A stretch of 64,000 bases of DNA from Candidatus Rifleibacteriota bacterium (GTDB taxonomy: Bacteria; Muiribacteriota; Ozemobacteria; Ozemobacterales; Ozemobacteraceae): positions 1-64,000 of the forward strand of contig JADFZL010000013.1 in NCBI GenBank assembly GCA_015232575.1, read 5' to 3'. A program made the position numbers and the translations under genes. Below the pieces are notes generated by a model. That model had not been told where the DNA came from and made no database searches. It saw only the letters and a list, made by a program, of their open reading frames with translations. This document shows positions 44,685 to 54,834 of this stretch, piece by piece. The stretch's first letter is position 1; every line of letters begins with the position of its first letter.

Positions 44685-45223
44685 AATTTGGTAACCTCCT
44701 TCAGGGATATGGTTCTAAACCCGAAATGATACCACACATACACTCCTTCATGCAGCTTTCCGAATTTTTTTTCGCGTGCAACTATTACGGCAAGTTTTTT
44801 CCGGTATTCAACATGAAAATCTTCCATTACAAATGAAAGTCTTGAGCCCAGCCATTTCGCCTTGATTAAACCATTCTGAGTGGAATATACATAAACTCTG
44901 CGATAACGACGCCCATTGATTGCTCTTTCGATGCCAGCAATAATTTCCGGTCTGCCATCTCTGTCAATGTCAGCAAAAAATAACTTATAAACAGGTCTTA
45001 ACATGGTTACTGAAAGAGTTCTGGAACTGTTCAAATCACGTTCAAGCAAGATCGAACGGTATTTTTCAATCCGTTCTTTATTTTCATGTACTTCAAACAA
45101 TCGCCAATTCAGAGCATCATTGAAAAAATAACACCGTCTGGGACAGAATTCCATTTCACCGTTAATCGGAAAAAATGAAAAAAGAAGCCACGCTGCGCAG
45201 CTCCAGAAATGAAGTTCAACCAC
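44681..45223 (-). CDS. secreted FG-GAP/VCBS-like repeat protein
   Basis: A 180-aa protein starting at GTG behind GGGGTGG. A hydrophobic N-terminus (about 6-20) may be a signal peptide. One calcium-binding-type FG-GAP/VCBS motif is visible, FFADIDRDGRPEIIAG near residue 83, followed by beta strands. Translation is coupled to the DUF3160 gene by a 4-base overlap, so the two probably act together outside the cell. Function otherwise unknown. Confidence 0.65.
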   Translation of the reverse strand: MVELHFWSCAAWLLFSFFPINGEMEFCPRRCYFFNDALNWRLFEVHENKERIEKYRSILLERDLNSSRTLSVTMLRPVYKLFFADIDRDGRPEIIAGIERAINGRRYRRVYVYSTQNGLIKAKWLGSRLSFVMEDFHVEYRKKLAVIVAREKKFGKLHEGVYVWYHFGFRTISLKEVTKF

Positions 45224-45335
45224 TTTTCCACCCCAGAAAAACTAAGCTTTTCACTTCAGGTGTTTAATCCAGATGCTGATTCTGATGACTTTGCAGATTA
45301 CTTTGCCGACGACACAGTAATCTGCCATCACGACT

Positions 45336-48278
45336 TCAGGCATTATCAAATTCTTTGTTCATGTCCTCTTCAGAATACTTAACATTCTGACTGCTTTCTA
45401 TCGCCTTTTTGAAATTTTCAAACTGTCGGGACATGACATCCAATGAATGTGGAATTTCGTCAATTTTTTCAAATGCTGCCAGCTGTTCGATTCCAAATAT
45501 CACAGCCTGCAGCATTTCTGCTCCAACGCATGCAGTTGAACCCTTCAATGAATGTGCTAATCTTTCTATGGAGCCACAATCTCCAGTCTTTATATGCTGT
45601 GCAATCACATCCCTCTGCTTTGGAAAGGATTCAACGAAATCACTTATTATTTCCATCATCAGAGCTTCATCGCCCATGATTCTATCTAAGCAAACATTCC
45701 TGTTGAACACTAATAATTGCGGATTGTCCTGAGTCTGCGCAATTTCGAGTGAATATTTTTTGACCTGGACAACCCATTTTTCAAGAATTTCTGATAATTC
45801 AGGTAATTTAATCGGCTTGGAAATAAAGTCATTCATAGTGTATCTCACACACTTCTCTTTAGTTTCATGTGAATTCTCGTTGCCCATGCCAATTATCAGA
45901 ATATCTGATTTTAATTCAGAACAGTCACCAGATCGAATTTTTCTCGTCGCTTCATAACCGTCCAGTTCCGGCATTGTACAATCCATAAAAACTATGTCAT
46001 AAGGAATACTGCGAAGCATTTGCATTGCCTCTTTCCCGTTTGCAACAGCATTAGAATTATATCCGAGTTTTTTCAGCTGGATGGTCAGAACCTGCTGGTT
46101 AACAATATTATCTTCTGCAATCAAAATTCTTATACGTTTCTTTACCGGTTTTGCAATTACATGTTTTTTTATGATTTCGCTTTCCTGAAGAAAATCTGAT
46201 TTATTTACTCTTTCCAATACCATATTCAAGCAATCGAATAGCTGGGCATGCCGCACCGGTTTCAGCAAATATGCAGCAAAACCGGCTTCCTCGAAGCGTT
46301 TAACATCAGCAGGTTTAACTTTTGGAATTGAAGTAACAGCAATCAATATTGTCTGTGAGATTCGATTATCACTTTTAATTTTTTCACACAGTGCAAATCC
46401 GTCCGTTTCGGGGATTTGCATGTCAATAAGAACAAACTCATACGGATCGCCTGAATTAACCGCCAAAAGAAGCTTTTCAATTGCAACAAATCCATCAGCT
46501 GCTTCATCAACACGACATTTATGTGTCTTCAACAGAAGAAGATTGGTTGAACTGCTGTCAACAACAAGGATGCGAATATTGTTCACAGCAGAAAAATCAT
46601 CGATAATCGATGCTTCACTCCCGATCTGTTTTTTTAATGCCATGGTAAACCAGAATTCTGATCCGGAATTTTCTTCACTTTTGACTCCAATTTTACCACC
46701 CATCAATTCTGTAATCTGCTTGCATATTGCCAGACCAAGCCCGGTTCCACCATATTTGCGCGTGTTTGAGCCGTCAACTTGAGTAAATGGTAAAAAAATA
46801 GATTCCTGATGTTTTTGGGGAATGCCAATGCCTGTATCATGAACAGTAATTCTAAGAACAACCTGATTTTCACTTTCTTCTTCCAGTAATGCCCTCAGAA
46901 TTACTTCCCCGTGGTGAGTAAATTTGATAGCATTACCCACGAGATTGGATATTACCTGCATCAGTCGTCCCTGATCGCCTGATAATAACCTTGGAATATT
47001 AGGGTCAACAATACAGATTAGTTCAAGGCATTTTTCTCTGGCTTTTACGGAGTACATATCAATAATATCACTGAAAATACCGCGCAAATCGAAATCAAGC
47101 GTTTCCAAATCGAGCATTCTTGCCTGAACGTTTGAAAAATCAAAAATGTCATTAATCAACAGCAGAAGATTTTCAGCACTATTTTGTGCGATTTCTGCAT
47201 ATTCCCTCTGTTCAGATGTCAGCGCTGTGTCAAGAAGAATTCCGACCATGCCAATGATATGATTCATCGGGGTACGCAGTTCATGACTCATGTTGCTCAG
47301 AAATTCACCCTTTACGATATTTGCACTATCTGCTTTCAGAGCCATTTCCTTTGCATAAACCAACGCATCTTCAAGTCTTTCTTTTGATTCTATCTGAGAG
47401 GAAATGTCAATAAAAGTTTCCAGAAAGAAAGGTTTTCCGTTCATGGAAGTCGTTGCAACACTTTTAAGAATAGCTTTTGGAGAACCATTTGCTGTCAGCA
47501 GCACCCTTGATGAATGATCAAGTTTCTTCCCGGCATTCTTAATCGGGCAATTCCCTTTTTCAGCGGGACAAATAAAATTATGACAGACTTTCCCCTCTAT
47601 CTCACCTTTTGGAAGCCCAATCATGTTACTGGCAATTTGATTTACCTGAAATATGGTTTGATTTTCAGCATCGACAATTACAATACCGATTTTTGATGCA
47701 TTAAGTATGATGTGCAGCCGTTCCTCACGCTCAATAAAAGATTGCCTGATCTTGTCAACGTGGCTGATATCATGAAAAACAAGTATTGCACCTCCGGTAA
47801 GTCCCTGAAAATTTTTTACAGGAATCACTCTGAGAGAAATACAGCGCTCTATTCCATTTTTTGAAATTATGGAAATACCATTATCTATTCTCACCGGTTC
47901 ATCTGTCTCAAGCGTCTTCTTTACAGGGTCTGCAAGGATTTCACGCGTGTTTGTATCAATGATGAAAAATATTTCACATAATAATTTTTTGTTTACCTCA
48001 GCTGGATCGCAGCCGGTGAGAATTCCGGCTGCAGAATTCATCTGAATGATTCTACCATCAGCATCAGTAGCTATTACAGCATGGCCAATGAAGTCCATCT
48101 CAGAATCTGAATCTTCTTTCAAATGTGTAAGCTGCAAAGACTTCCGCTCGAATTCTGTAAGGGTGTGGGCAAATTTTCTGGCTTGTTCGAACCAGGCTCG
48201 TTCATTAAACTGGATTAATTCTTGTGCATAGGCAATTTGTGTCAATAAAGATCCATCTGTTGCATTTTCTGTTTTCAT
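45336..48278 (-). CDS. hybrid sensor histidine kinase (PAS-PAS-HK-REC-REC-HPt)
   Basis: 980 aa from the ATG behind AAAGGG; a longer frame to 48308 lacks a ribosome site. No TM, so cytoplasmic. Order: coiled N-terminus, PAS (about 60-175), PAS (about 185-300) with CHNFICPAEKGNC, HisKA with His332 (SHELRTP), HATPase with N box GNAIKF, DTGIGIP and GTGLGLAI, REC1 with Asp619, REC2 with Asp766, and HPt with His909 (AHSLKG). The layout recalls BarA-like phosphorelays. The second acidic residue of REC1 is Ser. No response regulator gene is adjacent. Confidence 0.93.
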   Translation of the reverse strand: MKTENATDGSLLTQIAYAQELIQFNERAWFEQARKFAHTLTEFERKSLQLTHLKEDSDSEMDFIGHAVIATDADGRIIQMNSAAGILTGCDPAEVNKKLLCEIFFIIDTNTREILADPVKKTLETDEPVRIDNGISIISKNGIERCISLRVIPVKNFQGLTGGAILVFHDISHVDKIRQSFIEREERLHIILNASKIGIVIVDAENQTIFQVNQIASNMIGLPKGEIEGKVCHNFICPAEKGNCPIKNAGKKLDHSSRVLLTANGSPKAILKSVATTSMNGKPFFLETFIDISSQIESKERLEDALVYAKEMALKADSANIVKGEFLSNMSHELRTPMNHIIGMVGILLDTALTSEQREYAEIAQNSAENLLLLINDIFDFSNVQARMLDLETLDFDLRGIFSDIIDMYSVKAREKCLELICIVDPNIPRLLSGDQGRLMQVISNLVGNAIKFTHHGEVILRALLEEESENQVVLRITVHDTGIGIPQKHQESIFLPFTQVDGSNTRKYGGTGLGLAICKQITELMGGKIGVKSEENSGSEFWFTMALKKQIGSEASIIDDFSAVNNIRILVVDSSSTNLLLLKTHKCRVDEAADGFVAIEKLLLAVNSGDPYEFVLIDMQIPETDGFALCEKIKSDNRISQTILIAVTSIPKVKPADVKRFEEAGFAAYLLKPVRHAQLFDCLNMVLERVNKSDFLQESEIIKKHVIAKPVKKRIRILIAEDNIVNQQVLTIQLKKLGYNSNAVANGKEAMQMLRSIPYDIVFMDCTMPELDGYEATRKIRSGDCSELKSDILIIGMGNENSHETKEKCVRYTMNDFISKPIKLPELSEILEKWVVQVKKYSLEIAQTQDNPQLLVFNRNVCLDRIMGDEALMMEIISDFVESFPKQRDVIAQHIKTGDCGSIERLAHSLKGSTACVGAEMLQAVIFGIEQLAAFEKIDEIPHSLDVMSRQFENFKKAIESSQNVKYSEEDMNKEFDNA

Positions 48279-48681
48279 TTTCACCCTTTCATATTCACAT
48301 GAAGACACGGAAAAATGAACGACTATTCTCTTCCATGTCCAAATGCAATTCTATTCATCATTCTATAATATGATTGTAAAGACAGTATAAAAAATTGTAT
48401 TCTGATTGTCAATTTCTCACCAGAATTATTCAGAAAATCTTAATTCTCTGCAGATGAATATTCCTGTAAATCTTTCTATTGCAGTCTTTATGCGCTATTA
48501 ATTAATCTGATTATAATTTCTTCATATCTGTCTGATGAAAAATCAAATCAGAAAAACAGATCGAACTTCTTCAACAATTTCCCTGTTGCAGAAATCTTTT
48601 TTCTTGTAGCAATGGTGCAAATTCTGGTATATGGTGTCAAAAGTCTGATTCTGAAAATGTTAATACAAGTGAGAATGGAAT
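48279..48681. other. divergent intergenic region
   Basis: A gap of 403 bases between the hybrid kinase and the APC permease, AT-rich. Promoters for both genes should lie here. A TTGTAG box with a TATATG about 18 bases later (near 48613-48642) is a weak candidate for the permease. I see no RNA gene or repeat. Confidence 0.4.
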
Positions 48682-50034
48682 ATGGGTTCAAAAAATGATG
48701 GCAGGGAAAACACGCTAAATCCGGGAGATAAAGGAAGATTTCTCAGTTTTTTTGATGTTCTGTGTCTTGGAATAAACGCGATTATTGGTTCAGGTATTTT
48801 TCTTTTTCCTGGGAAACTGGCTCATGTGGCTGGTCCATCTTCGATTTTTGCTTTTGGAATCTGCGGACTTCTGCTGGCAACTGTTGGACTCTGTTACGCC
48901 GAACTGGGAAGCAGCTTCCGCAGGAATGGTGCTGATTACGTATATGCCCGTGAGGCATTCGGAAATAAAGCAGGTTTTTTGATTGGCTGGATAGCCTGGG
49001 CGACAGCGTGTTTCAGCTGGGCTGCCGTTGCCAACGCAATAAGTGCTTATATGGCTCAGTTCCACCCCGCATTTAAAACCGTCTGGCTTGTCAAGATAAC
49101 TGCATGCGCACTTATCGGTTTTTTCGGAACGATTAATTTTTACGGAATCAAACTCGGCGCTTATACGGTAAATGCTTTTACAATAAGCAAAACGCTTCCT
49201 CTGGCAATTTTTGTTTTTGTCGGATTATTCAATCTGGAGCCGTCAAATTTCGCAGGAAGTCTTGATTTCAGTTTTCCAGTAATGGGATCAGCAGTATTCC
49301 TTTGTTTATGGCCGCTTCAAGGGTTTGAAAGAATTCCGGTCGTTGCCGGAGAAACGCAGAACCCTTCGAAATACATCCCGATGGCAACAGTTGGCTCACT
49401 TTTTGTGGTTGTGTTAATCTACACATTTGTACAAATAGTTGCTGTCGGTACATTTCCCGCGCTCGGAACGATTGATTCAAGAAAACCTCTGGCAGACGCC
49501 GCCAGTCTATTTCTAGGAGGCTGGGGCGGTCTTCTTATGGCTGTCGGTGCTGTAATTTCCATGACAGGCTACAGCGCCGGAAACGCCATGAGCTCACCCA
49601 GATATCTTTCTGTTCTGGCTGAAGACGGATATTTACCAACTTTCATTGCAAAAATACATGAAAAACATCTAACCCCCTCAAATGCAATACTGCTTACGAC
49701 GTTTATAAGTGCTATCATGGCGTTGTTTCTTAACTTCGATACTCTGATTGACATCAGCAATCTTGCTGTTGTTTCCCAATATTTTTCCACATGTCTTGCT
49801 GTAATATGGCTGAGATATTCCCGTCCTGATCTGCCTCGTGCATTCAAAGCACCAGGTGGATTAATAATTCCGATAATTGGATGCATCATTTCTGTCTGGC
49901 TGATAAAGCAGGTAAAGCTCCAGGAATTTTTGTTCACAGTTGGAATAGTTTTCCTCGGAGCCTTTCTTTCATGGTTGTACAACCATCTTTCAGTTTCCAG
50001 TTCACAAAAATCACAAGTCAGTAACGGAAGTTAA
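48682..50034 (+). CDS. APC family amino-acid permease
   Basis: A 450-aa integral membrane protein with about 12 TM helices. The first helix has the substrate-binding motif GINAIIGSGIFLFPG of the amino acid-polyamine-organocation superfamily, and further motifs include GADYVYAREAFG and GFERIPVVAGETQNPSKYIP. It probably imports an amino acid or exchanges one for its product; the substrate cannot be told. A single-gene unit. Confidence 0.9.
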   Translation: MGSKNDGRENTLNPGDKGRFLSFFDVLCLGINAIIGSGIFLFPGKLAHVAGPSSIFAFGICGLLLATVGLCYAELGSSFRRNGADYVYAREAFGNKAGFLIGWIAWATACFSWAAVANAISAYMAQFHPAFKTVWLVKITACALIGFFGTINFYGIKLGAYTVNAFTISKTLPLAIFVFVGLFNLEPSNFAGSLDFSFPVMGSAVFLCLWPLQGFERIPVVAGETQNPSKYIPMATVGSLFVVVLIYTFVQIVAVGTFPALGTIDSRKPLADAASLFLGGWGGLLMAVGAVISMTGYSAGNAMSSPRYLSVLAEDGYLPTFIAKIHEKHLTPSNAILLTTFISAIMALFLNFDTLIDISNLAVVSQYFSTCLAVIWLRYSRPDLPRAFKAPGGLIIPIIGCIISVWLIKQVKLQEFLFTVGIVFLGAFLSWLYNHLSVSSSQKSQVSNGS

Positions 50035-50119
50035 ACAGAGGAAATTAAAACATCAATGGCTTTCATTTGCAAAAATGGACTTCAGATTTTCAAGTGTGAT
50101 AAATTCTGGGAACTGTAAA

Positions 50120-51478
50120 TCAGGCTTTGAGGCATTTTGCTGAATTTTTCCATCTGCCGCCGCCGTAATACAGCAGGCTGAGAGACATTCCTATAAAGGC
50201 GCTGATCACGATTGCATACCAGATTCCCTCTAATTGCATGCTTGTTTTTGAAAGGTAAGTTGCAAGCGGAAGTCTGATTCCCCAGAGTGCAATCAACGAT
50301 ATTAACGTGGTGATAAACGTTTTGCCTGAGCCATTTATTACCCCGTTACCGACGAACATTATTGAAAACATTATGTACCCGATTGCGATTATTCTGAAAT
50401 AATGGCATCCGATTGAAATAACTTCTGGTTCCTGAAGAAACATTCTCAGGATAAATTCAGGTTTTGCTGACACGATAATTGTACCTGGAAGAGCTGAAAG
50501 AACTCCCAGTACAATGCCAACCCAGAAAGTTTGTCTTACCCGTGGAATTAATCCCGCTCCCAGATTCTGTCCTGCAATTGTTGAAATAGCCATTCCGATA
50601 GTCATTGCCGGCATGTACGCAAGTTGATCAAAACGTAAAGCAGCCCCGAACGCTGCAACTGCATTTTTGCCAAAACCGTTCACAAGTCCGATCAGAAGGA
50701 TCATTCCTATTGAAACCAGCCCCTGCTGAATTACAGATGGAATGCCAATTAAAAGTATCTGTTTTATAATCTCCCAGTCGGGGATAAACCCTTTCATCTC
50801 AGGACTTGCAAGGTGCTTCTTCCGATGAAGAAATAGCAGAAGCAATAAAAAGACCGCAGTCTGTACAATAATAGTCGCAGCAGCAGCACCATTCAGGTTC
50901 ATTCTCGGAAAACCGAGCCAGCCAAACATGAGAAGCGGATCAAGAACACAGGTTGAAATCAGGCCTACAGCCTGAAAATACAGCGGAGTTTTTGCATCAC
51001 CAGTTCCGCGCAGGCAGGCAGAAACCATGAAAATGCCGAACATGCTGGGAATTGTCCAGATAAATAAGCGCAAATACGAAGAAGCAAGCGGAATAATTTC
51101 AACAGGCGTTCCGTTTGCCTTTAAAAGAGGCTCAGAAAAATAATATCCGGCAGCCATGCAAAACAAACTCATCGAAAGTGCAACAAAAAATGAATTATTG
51201 ACTATCTTACTTAATCCGGAAAAGTTCTTTGCACCATAATTCTGCGAAACAATTACTGATGCTCCGAGGGATAGACCGTTTACTACTGCAACAAGCAGAA
51301 ATATCACCGGAAAGGAAACTGCAATTGCTGCAACTGATTCCGACCCGAGTCCATTTCCAACCCACACAGCATTTATTACGCTGTATGCAGTCTGCATTAG
51401 GCTTCCGAAAAGCATTGGAATCGAAAAAATAATCAGGTGGCGCCAGATACTTCCAGTGGTAAGATCAGTCCCTCTCAT
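50120..51478 (-). CDS. MATE family efflux transporter
   Basis: A 452-aa membrane protein with 12 TM helices. Starts RHLIIFSIPMLFGSLMQTAYSV, with VWVGNGLGSESVAAIAVSFPV and the duplicated second half beginning near residue 230. MATE proteins export drugs or metabolites using Na+ or H+ gradients. Its start lies within the 3' end of rarA (14-base overlap), so they are cotranscribed. Confidence 0.92.
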   Translation of the reverse strand: MRGTDLTTGSIWRHLIIFSIPMLFGSLMQTAYSVINAVWVGNGLGSESVAAIAVSFPVIFLLVAVVNGLSLGASVIVSQNYGAKNFSGLSKIVNNSFFVALSMSLFCMAAGYYFSEPLLKANGTPVEIIPLASSYLRLFIWTIPSMFGIFMVSACLRGTGDAKTPLYFQAVGLISTCVLDPLLMFGWLGFPRMNLNGAAAATIIVQTAVFLLLLLFLHRKKHLASPEMKGFIPDWEIIKQILLIGIPSVIQQGLVSIGMILLIGLVNGFGKNAVAAFGAALRFDQLAYMPAMTIGMAISTIAGQNLGAGLIPRVRQTFWVGIVLGVLSALPGTIIVSAKPEFILRMFLQEPEVISIGCHYFRIIAIGYIMFSIMFVGNGVINGSGKTFITTLISLIALWGIRLPLATYLSKTSMQLEGIWYAIVISAFIGMSLSLLYYGGGRWKNSAKCLKA

Positions 51479-52808
51479 CTATTTTCTTCTCATTTGCTCT
51501 TGCGTATTTTTCAGGCCATAAAGCCATAAGACGTTCTTTTGTCGCTTTTTCCTTTCCGAGGCTTTTCGGCTGATAAAAAACAGCATCAGAAAGTTCTTCC
51601 GGAAAATAAGTTTCTCTTACAAACGCACCAGGGAAATCATGCGGATAACGATAAGCCTTTCCATAACCATGTTCTTTCATCAATTCTGTCGGGGCGTTTC
51701 TCAGATGCACAGGAACACCAGGCTCCCGGCCTGATCGAATTTCCTGCTTGACACGCTTTTCGGACAGATAAAGTGAATTGCTCTTTGGAGCCGCAGAAAG
51801 GTAAACAGCCAGTTGAGCAATTGCAAGGTGCCCTTCAGGCGGTCCGAGGTATTCAAAAGCCTGAGCGGCTGACATTGCCTGCGTTAACGCAAAAGGTTCT
51901 GCCATGCCAATGTCTTCAGAAGCGAATCTTATCATTCGTCTCAGAATAAAACGGCAGTTTTCACCGCCTTCGATCATGCGGTAAAGCCAGTAAAGAGCAG
52001 CATCAGGGTCTGATCCGCGCATTGATTTGTGAAGAGCAGAAATTAAATTGTAGTGCTCCTCACCACTTTTATCGTATCTCAGGGAGTGTTTTTGAGTTAC
52101 TTCCTTAACAAGATTAACAGTGACCTCTGGTGTAACATCATTGATCTGACGCGCCGCTTCACAAGAGTTTTCAAGGGCATTCAGGGCAATTCTGGCGTCT
52201 CCTGCTGACAAAACAGAAATTAGCGACAAGGCATCACTGCTGACATTGATTTTCGGATTCCGGTTAAGTTGTATGTCTGATTCAATTGCCTTATTAAGAA
52301 TTGAAAGAATTTTTTCAGGAGTAAGCGATTTAAGAACAACGACGTGAACGCGCGAAAGCAGTGCAGATATAACCTCAAAACTCGGATTCTCTGTGGTAGC
52401 GCCAATGAGTATGACATTTCCATTTTCAACATGCGGCAACAGGGCATCCTGTTGTGATTTGTTGAATCTGTGGATTTCGTCAATAAATAGCATTGTCTTT
52501 TTTCCATAGACGTTTCTGAATTTCCGGGCATTTTCAAAAACTTCTTTCAGGTCCTTTATGCCGGCAGATACAGCTGACAACTGAAAGAATTCAGCTTCGG
52601 CATACCTCGACGCAACAAGAGCCAGAGTTGTTTTTCCGCAACCCGGAGGTCCCCAGAATATCATCGAAGGGCATTTTCCGTTTTCCAGAAGTTTTCTCAA
52701 CGGCTTGTCAGAACCTAATATTTCATCCTGCCCGATAATATTTGTGACATCAGATGGCCTCATCCGCTCCGCAAGTGGTGCAAAAAGATCAGTTTTCAAC
52801 GATTCCAT
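51465..52808 (-). CDS. rarA: replication-associated AAA+ ATPase RarA (MgsA)
   Basis: A 447-aa protein of normal length. Walker A GPPGCGKT (residues 53-60), Walker B LFIDEIHRFNKSQQDALL (about 107-124), sensor region GATTENPSFEV and the C-terminal MRGSDPDAALYWL and PPEGHLAIAQ. RarA acts at stalled replication forks. It is first in a two-gene unit with the MATE exporter. Confidence 0.95.
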   Translation of the reverse strand: MESLKTDLFAPLAERMRPSDVTNIIGQDEILGSDKPLRKLLENGKCPSMIFWGPPGCGKTTLALVASRYAEAEFFQLSAVSAGIKDLKEVFENARKFRNVYGKKTMLFIDEIHRFNKSQQDALLPHVENGNVILIGATTENPSFEVISALLSRVHVVVLKSLTPEKILSILNKAIESDIQLNRNPKINVSSDALSLISVLSAGDARIALNALENSCEAARQINDVTPEVTVNLVKEVTQKHSLRYDKSGEEHYNLISALHKSMRGSDPDAALYWLYRMIEGGENCRFILRRMIRFASEDIGMAEPFALTQAMSAAQAFEYLGPPEGHLAIAQLAVYLSAAPKSNSLYLSEKRVKQEIRSGREPGVPVHLRNAPTELMKEHGYGKAYRYPHDFPGAFVRETYFPEELSDAVFYQPKSLGKEKATKERLMALWPEKYARANEKKIDERD

Positions 52809-52925
52809 TTCCTGCCTGAAAAAAATTCATGACGAATAAATAAATTTATAGTAGTATACCACGCAATATCTGACAACAGAAATGTAATTCTTTCATGAAT
52901 CACCAGAAAGTGATACTGAAGCACA

Positions 52926-54155
52926 ATGAAGCCTGATTTTTTGGAAATCAAGAACTGGAATACTGAAAAGCTAATCTGGTCTGGATTATGTTTATATTGC
53001 ATTGCAGCACCTTTTTCTATTGCTGCGTCCCAGATTTCTTTAAGCGTTGCATTTCTAGCCATGTTGTTTGCCATCAGAAAAGGCCTTCTTGAACCAGTTT
53101 TCAATAGACAGGACAAAGCTTTTGCATTTTTCGCACTTGCGGCACTTTTATCTATTTTTAATTCGATTCAGATAATCAGAGCTGTTTCTGAAATGAAAAA
53201 GTTCATAATCATACTCGTTTTTTTTCTTCCATTCTGGCTTCCAATGTGCAAAGATCAAAAAAAGACTCTTTTCAGACTATTGATTATTTCCTCTTCAATA
53301 GCTGCCGCTATTTCAATTCTGATGAGCATTTTTTATATTTTCGCAAAAGATTTCAATTACCCGGTTAAAGGTTTTTTTTCGCTCACAACCACCTTTGGTG
53401 AATTCCAGGTTCTTGCACTTTTTATTACACTTTCGATAACTGAAAGCAACATAAAAGTTTTCCAGGGAAGGTTTATTCCTATCGTTCTAACTCTTCAAAC
53501 ATGGGGAGTTTTCCTTTCATACTGCCGTGGTGCAATTCTTGGGCTTTTATTCGGAATAATTGCCGCTTACTGGAGACGTCCAAAAAAGCTTGCTGTGTGC
53601 CTTCTGATATTTGCAGCAATGATGTTTATCACAGGAAAGCTCGGTCCATATTTTGGAAAGTCACATTTTCTTGTAATCAGAAATGTCGGCGAGAATCGCA
53701 TTGAACAGGGCGGACTATTCAGCGAACGTCTGAGAACCTGGCAGAACGGGTTAAATATTGTTTTAAATTATCCGTCTTTCGGTGTCGGAATGAACAATGT
53801 CAAACCTTATTATTTCGAACTGTCAACAGAACTTGAGCGAGAGAATAAGTTTGCCCACGGACATCTTCACAATAATTTTCTTCATATTCTTGCGATGACA
53901 GGCTTCATTGGACTATCTGCTTTTTTCTGGTATTTCATTGAACTGATGCTTTTTTTCAGAAAATCGTACAACAAAGAAAAAGATGCGGAAGAAAAATCAA
54001 TGCTTGGCATGGGCATTCCTCTGACAATAGCTTATCTGACTTTTGGAATTCCGGAATATGCATTCGGCGACGAAGAAATATCAATGCTTTTTTTCTTCTT
54101 AAGTGGAATTATTCTGAATCCGGCGCTGAAAGAGTCGGAAATGCAAAACACGTGA
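52926..54155 (+). CDS. O-antigen ligase family membrane protein
   Basis: A 409-aa protein with about 10-12 TM helices. The large periplasmic loop and its end carry the Wzy_C signature: SERLRTWQNGLNIVLNYP and AHGHLHNNFLHILAMTGFIGL. Members join O-antigen or other glycans to lipid A, polymerise O-units or glycosylate proteins. The choice cannot be made here. It converges with the next gene, with a 47-base overlap of the 3' ends. Confidence 0.82.
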   Translation: MKPDFLEIKNWNTEKLIWSGLCLYCIAAPFSIAASQISLSVAFLAMLFAIRKGLLEPVFNRQDKAFAFFALAALLSIFNSIQIIRAVSEMKKFIIILVFFLPFWLPMCKDQKKTLFRLLIISSSIAAAISILMSIFYIFAKDFNYPVKGFFSLTTTFGEFQVLALFITLSITESNIKVFQGRFIPIVLTLQTWGVFLSYCRGAILGLLFGIIAAYWRRPKKLAVCLLIFAAMMFITGKLGPYFGKSHFLVIRNVGENRIEQGGLFSERLRTWQNGLNIVLNYPSFGVGMNNVKPYYFELSTELERENKFAHGHLHNNFLHILAMTGFIGLSAFFWYFIELMLFFRKSYNKEKDAEEKSMLGMGIPLTIAYLTFGIPEYAFGDEEISMLFFFLSGIILNPALKESEMQNT

Positions 54156-54654
54156 GCAGATAGCCACCAAAAAAGCACGCATGCCACCGAAGAAAGATTC
54201 CCCAGTCATGAATCAGTTGTTTTGAATCAACAAGAGAATGCATGGGTGCAACATTTTTCAGAATCAGAAAAAACAGAAACATAAATATTCCTGAAGCCAT
54301 AAGTGAAAAATCGTAAACAGAAGATTTAGCTGAAATCATTCGAAGTTTATCCGGGTTAAAAACGACCGTAGTAACAAGCCAGGCAAGGAAACAAATTCCA
54401 ATCCAGTCGGCAAAAATCTGAAAGCCATTTGTGACCTCAACAAGCCAGGCCAGCGGAAGAAAATATTCTGCGCGTTCAGGAAGAAACGAAACAAGTTTGC
54501 TATTTCGATATTTCGCAAAAATTACCAATGAAATAACCAGGAAAATCGAAATATTTCCTGGTTTCAGGTTATGTAATGCTGCAAGCAGACCTGCCAGGAG
54601 AACAAAAACAAACCACATTTTCCCGATTTTTTCCTTAAAAAAATTCATAGACAT
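54109..54654 (-). CDS. multi-pass membrane protein of unknown function
   Basis: A 181-aa protein with about five hydrophobic helices (near 14-25, 32-45, 80-95, 115-132 and 160-172). No family recognised. Start could be Met1 or Met3. The 3' end overlaps the O-antigen ligase-like gene on the other strand by 47 bases. Downstream of the epimerase on the same strand but separated by a repeat, so coupling is uncertain. Confidence 0.55.
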   Translation of the reverse strand: MSMNFFKEKIGKMWFVFVLLAGLLAALHNLKPGNISIFLVISLVIFAKYRNSKLVSFLPERAEYFLPLAWLVEVTNGFQIFADWIGICFLAWLVTTVVFNPDKLRMISAKSSVYDFSLMASGIFMFLFFLILKNVAPMHSLVDSKQLIHDWGIFLRWHACFFGGYLLTCFAFPTLSAPDSE

Positions 54655-54726
54655 TCTCGCAGTAGTTATCCATCAAAAAAATACCATCAACTTATAATGC
54701 TCTGGAATAATCGGTCGTGTGAATAT

Positions 54727-54834
54727 GTTGACTGATTATGCACAATAATTTTATTTTCCCCTTTTAAAAGTCCGTGTTATTCCGTGTATTCCGTGGTTAA
54801 AAATCAGTTTCCTTTTGTTTGTCAGTTAAACGCT
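54727..54834 (-). repeat. AACCACGGAA dispersed repeat, copy A2 (inverted)
   Basis: On the minus strand it matches 35287-35396 across its full length. The GCGTTTAACTGA start of the repeat encodes the last residues AFN and the TGA stop of the epimerase gene, so the repeat borders directly shape that protein's end. Confidence 0.85.

Noticed and set aside
52796..53116. 106-aa minus-strand ORF opposite the O-antigen ligase-like gene
   Set aside because: It is a shadow of the membrane protein's N-terminus and has no ribosome site.
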